Positions 18,455 to 21,186 of a DNA stretch of 21,186 nt are shown here, one piece after another. The notes under the pieces are model-generated. The model worked only from the letters and a program-made list of their open reading frames with translations. It was not told the origin of the DNA and did not search any database. How positions within the stretch are numbered: the first letter of the stretch is position 1; every line of letters starts with the position of its first letter. The position numbers and the translations under genes were made by a program. Source of the DNA: Priapulus caudatus (lineage: Eukaryota; Priapulida; Priapulimorpha; Priapulimorphida; Priapulidae); NCBI RefSeq assembly GCF_000485595.1, contig NW_014578983.1, positions 1 through 21,186 of the forward strand, written 5' to 3'.

Positions 18455-18458
18455 ACAC
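18330..18458. repeat. CG/CA alternating purine-pyrimidine tract
   Basis: After a near-palindromic GTGTGCGTGCATGCACACAC (18336-18355), bases 18366-18458 alternate strictly between purine and pyrimidine. They include CGCGCGCACGCGCGCGC and about 40 bases of CA. This is a classic Z-DNA-prone sequence, inside the candidate intron. Confidence 0.92.
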
Positions 18459-18647
18459 TCATGCATGCTCGGTGGAAATTCAGCCATTATAAAGAAAGGC
18501 GAGCACGCGCATACGAGTTTTGCACGCGGGCACGCGTTCGTGAATGTTTGTGCACGCCTATGTGTGTGGCGTAGGCCGAAGCGAAATATTCTATTAAATA
18601 GACGGGCCTGCATGTATGCCTTTCAACAGTACATCGGCCATTTTCAG

Positions 18648-18776
18648 AACTACTCTCCGAATTCCATTCCCGTGGCGCAAAGGCTGCTACCGGAATCGTC
18701 AATGGAAATGCGTAGTTTGTCAGATTTAATAGCCATTCAGATGAGATTATAAACGAAAACCCAGGTGAAATTCTGA
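18648..18776 (+). CDS. Candidate terminal exon, copy 2 (frame broken)
   Basis: Counterpart of 12208-12335 with the same CATTTTCAG acceptor and the same end, AAATTCTGA (stop 18774-18776). Compared with copy 1 it has an extra G in CGTGGCGC, a missing A in TTTAATAGCC and an extra G in CCAGGTG, so the frame is not continuous. TCTCCGAATTCC replaces TCTCGAACTTCC. Confidence 0.35.
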
Positions 18777-18888
18777 CATGGGTTGTCGGCTACATCAAAA
18801 CCTGTACTTAAACGGTTCCGATACATTGCTGTGCAATTCTACCTCTATACGTTGTGGCAAAACTATAATCACGAATACGAGGATCACA

Positions 18889-19157
18889 GGAGAGAGTGTG
18901 TGTGTGAAAGAGAGTGGGGGGAAGGGGAGCGAGAGTGAGACCGAGAGGGCGCTGAGAGGGTGAAGGGAGAGGATGAGGGGAGGGAGAAAGGGAGCAAGAG
19001 CGAGTGAGTGAGAGAGAGAGAGAGAGAGAGAGGGAGATAGAGAGGGAGAGAGAGAGGGAGCGAGCGTGGAAAGAAAAGGGAAAGCGAGAGCAGACCCGAG
19101 GGGGAGGGAGAGCGAGAGCGAGAGGCAGAAGGAGAGCGAGTGGGAAAGAGAGAGGGC
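18889..19157. repeat. GA purine tract
   Basis: GTGTGTGTGAAAGAGAG then GA/GGGA units. The counterpart of 12447-12780. Confidence 0.95.
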
Positions 19158-20285
19158 TTGAGCTCTAACGTTCACCGGAACGTGGTGATGTTTTTTGCTC
19201 CCAGCAGTAAAAAATACGTGCAACCAGTAACCCTCGCACGTGTGTGTGACCGCGGTGGCCCATGACCGATATATGACCACTATCCGGTAATTCCGTGTCA
19301 CAATACAGATCCGGTGTATTTTATGACCCGTGAACGCACGCTATACCCTATACCACCATAAGACGATTACGCTGCACGATCTTTTCCCCCAGACTGGAAT
19401 GCATTGTCCTATACGATTATTGTCCAGAATTGCTCGTGAATGACTCAGACCATACAGAGCTGGTATTGGGGAGAAGCGGTGATCGGTTGTGATTGGGGTG
19501 ACATTTGTCTAGGGAAACGCTAGTATAGTGGATCACATATCAAGCTGATGCGATAATAGGCTGTCTGCCTTCTAATGTGAACTGACTACAGCTGTCAACG
19601 AATACTCTTGAGAAAAGGGGCTAGTAATCACGGGTACGTAAACTGTCAGTATAGATTATGTGCTTTTGATTAAAAAAAGGCTCGTAGAACAATGGTGACA
19701 CGCATGCGTCAGGTTGAGAGTCGGAACGGGTTATTGAAGAAGCGGTGCGAGGCCTCGTGTGAAGCGTTGAACCGATAAAAATTATAGAATCGATGCAACA
19801 GGCTCCGACCACCAAAACACGTTAAAAAATAACAAGTCTCGACTATCACTCCAAAGATGCTTATCTACTGAATTAGTTAACCCGAAGTTAGCAATAAACA
19901 ACTGCCACCAGTATAGGATATGAGGCCCGAAGGACGCCATGCCGTATTTATCCTTCATCCCACCTACCGGGGAGGTCATTCGCTTCTAAAGATCTTCATG
20001 GCCCCCAGCTGGGTGGTGATCATGAGTGCTTACGATCTATAACTATAACAGCTATATACGCTGCTCGTTCTTGCGCAGTAAATATCCTTCAGGCTTTCAC
20101 GGTCCTGGTTGTTTAGCTTAATTAGATTGGACCGTATATAGAACAGATGGTAAGAGGCGTTTCGTACTTCCTGTAATAAAACCAACGGACAATTACTGGC
20201 GCGAGCGCAAGAGCAGGCAATAGCGGTAGTGAACACATGAGATTTGTAAGCCAATGTACCACAATAGAAATTTGATTAGCATAGT
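19158..20285. other. Block D, better copy, and following single-copy sequence
   Basis: To about 20000 this matches the degraded sequence at 12781-13969; beyond that it is single copy. No frame longer than about 75 codons and no recognisable motif, splice-bounded exon or RNA gene is seen. Confidence 0.6.
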
Positions 20286-20289
20286 ACTC

Positions 20290-20340
20290 ATTTATTTATT
20301 TATTTATATATTTATTTATTTGTTTATTTAGTTATTTATT
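20290..20340. repeat. ATTT tetranucleotide repeat
   Basis: TTTA units with a few substitutions over about 50 bases. Such tails sometimes mark retroelement 3' ends, but no element body is recognised beside it. Confidence 0.9.
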
Positions 20341-20413
20341 CAACATAAGCCGGAATTATATCTACTGAGCCATATATTTAGGTCGAAGTGAAATACCTCA
20401 ATTTATCGTGCGT

Positions 20414-20550
<137 letters not shown>

Positions 20551-21015
20551 TATTATCTTCCCTAATGGATGCGGTACTCCGCTATAATAGTCATGTTTTT
20601 ACTCGAGTCAGGTATGGATGAAACCATAGTCAGTGCACTTCGCAAACAGGTTTAGCGCACGTTCCTCACTCACAGGGCGGTAATACGCACCCTCTGCTAT
20701 CATAACAGTTTTGCTGAAACGAGAATGATTCTCTCGGAAAAGGCGAGAGAGGCCTTGCCATCGGCTGAACGGTTTCTGAAATGGCGTTAGATCGACCCGC
20801 TGCGGGGAGAGCTCTGATCCCATTGTCGCTGTTTACGGTAGAGGCGAACCGCAAGCCGAAAAACAAGCATGTGTCGACTCTATTAGTTCGACATACACAG
20901 TCCGCGGGCGACGAATCATCCACGGGCAAGTTTAACCTAGCGGCGACTTTAGGTGCTAGGGGGACGGAGGGTCATGAATTCAAGAATGATAATCACCCCT
21001 GGGCATGCGTCTCGT
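20551..21015. other. Single-copy segment with short overlapping frames
   Basis: About 460 bases of ordinary composition. A plus frame opens at ATG 20781 and has about 80 mixed residues before it enters the GT tract. Two minus-strand frames of 71 and 87 codons overlap it. None has a recognised motif and no frame is favoured. ATTCTCTCGGAAAAGGCGAGAGA near 20727-20750 can form a small hairpin. Confidence 0.5.
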
Positions 21016-21029
21016 CTTTCTCTCTCTCT

Positions 21030-21043
21030 CCCTGCCTCTGTGT

Positions 21044-21090
<47 letters not shown>

Positions 21091-21141
21091 TGTGTGCGCG
21101 AGCGTGCGTGTGCGTGCGAGCGTGTGTGCGCATGCGTGTGA
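21030..21141. repeat. GT/GC dinucleotide tract
   Basis: GT units, then GCGTGT/GCGAGCGTG variants. Most of it alternates purine and pyrimidine. It is opposite in strand sense to the CA tracts and has no shared flanks. Confidence 0.92.
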
Positions 21142-21186
21142 GTACGTAGGCGAGGACGTAACTCTGTAAAACAACCGTTGGGATTT

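Larger units (their letters stand above)
18119..18888. repeat. Block C, copy 2
   Basis: Same content as 11671-12446, continuous on both sides with sequence of ordinary quality. The CA/CG tract is longer here. Confidence 0.85.

Noticed and set aside
20290-20340. SINE or retroelement tail
   Set aside because: ATTT repeats occur at retroelement tails, but no polymerase III boxes, element body or target duplication is visible beside it.

Overview
This window looks like non-coding, repeat-rich nuclear DNA from an animal, most likely an arthropod. It has no rRNA, tRNA, bacterial operon or phage gene that I can recognise. It is dominated by long simple-sequence tracts (GA/GATA, AAC, CA/CG, TAG/ACT, CT, GT, ATTT), MITE-like hairpin elements, and splice-site-flanked short open segments. 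The taxon is inference; nothing here fixes it.

The most important structural fact is that one locus appears to be present two or three times, in pieces, with many one-base insertions and deletions between copies. The order of the locus is: GA/GATA tract, block A (with a TATA box), a ~470-500 bp MITE-like element, block B (with a nested 72 bp MITE, an AAC tract and internal repeats), a TAG tract, block C (with CA/CG tracts), a second GA tract, block D. Block A occurs at 60-666, 1326-1970 and 10200-10840. The MITE-like element occurs at 1971-2440 and, split, at 10841-11161 plus 14687-14851. Block B occurs at 2441-5330 and 14852-17775. Block C occurs at 11671-12446 and 18119-18888. Block D occurs at 12781-13969 (heavily degraded) and 19158 to about 20000. 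The copies break exactly at runs of N (667; 11162-11186). The element cut at 11161 resumes at 14687. This pattern, plus the dense indels, suggests unpolished long-read assembly with false duplication or a misplaced block, although a real tandem array cannot be excluded.

Sequence at 5331-9370 is single copy in the window: an AT-rich stretch, then CA, AAC and ACT tracts, then a short GC/CpG-rich segment (9058-9370) that could hold a first exon. The right end (20000-21186) is also single copy: ATTT, CT and GT tracts around ~480 bp of ordinary sequence.

The most gene-like signal is a candidate small spliced gene spread over blocks B and C. It has a 27-nt mini-exon with ATG (3241-3267; copy 15659-15685), an 87-nt exon (11689-11775; copy 18137-18226) and a terminal exon with stop (12208-12335; copy 18648-18776). 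Splice signals are good and phases agree at both junctions, for about 79 codons in total. A TATA box in block A lies upstream in the inferred order. I do not recognise the product. Block A copy 2 also encodes a signal-peptide-like segment that ends at a possible splice donor.
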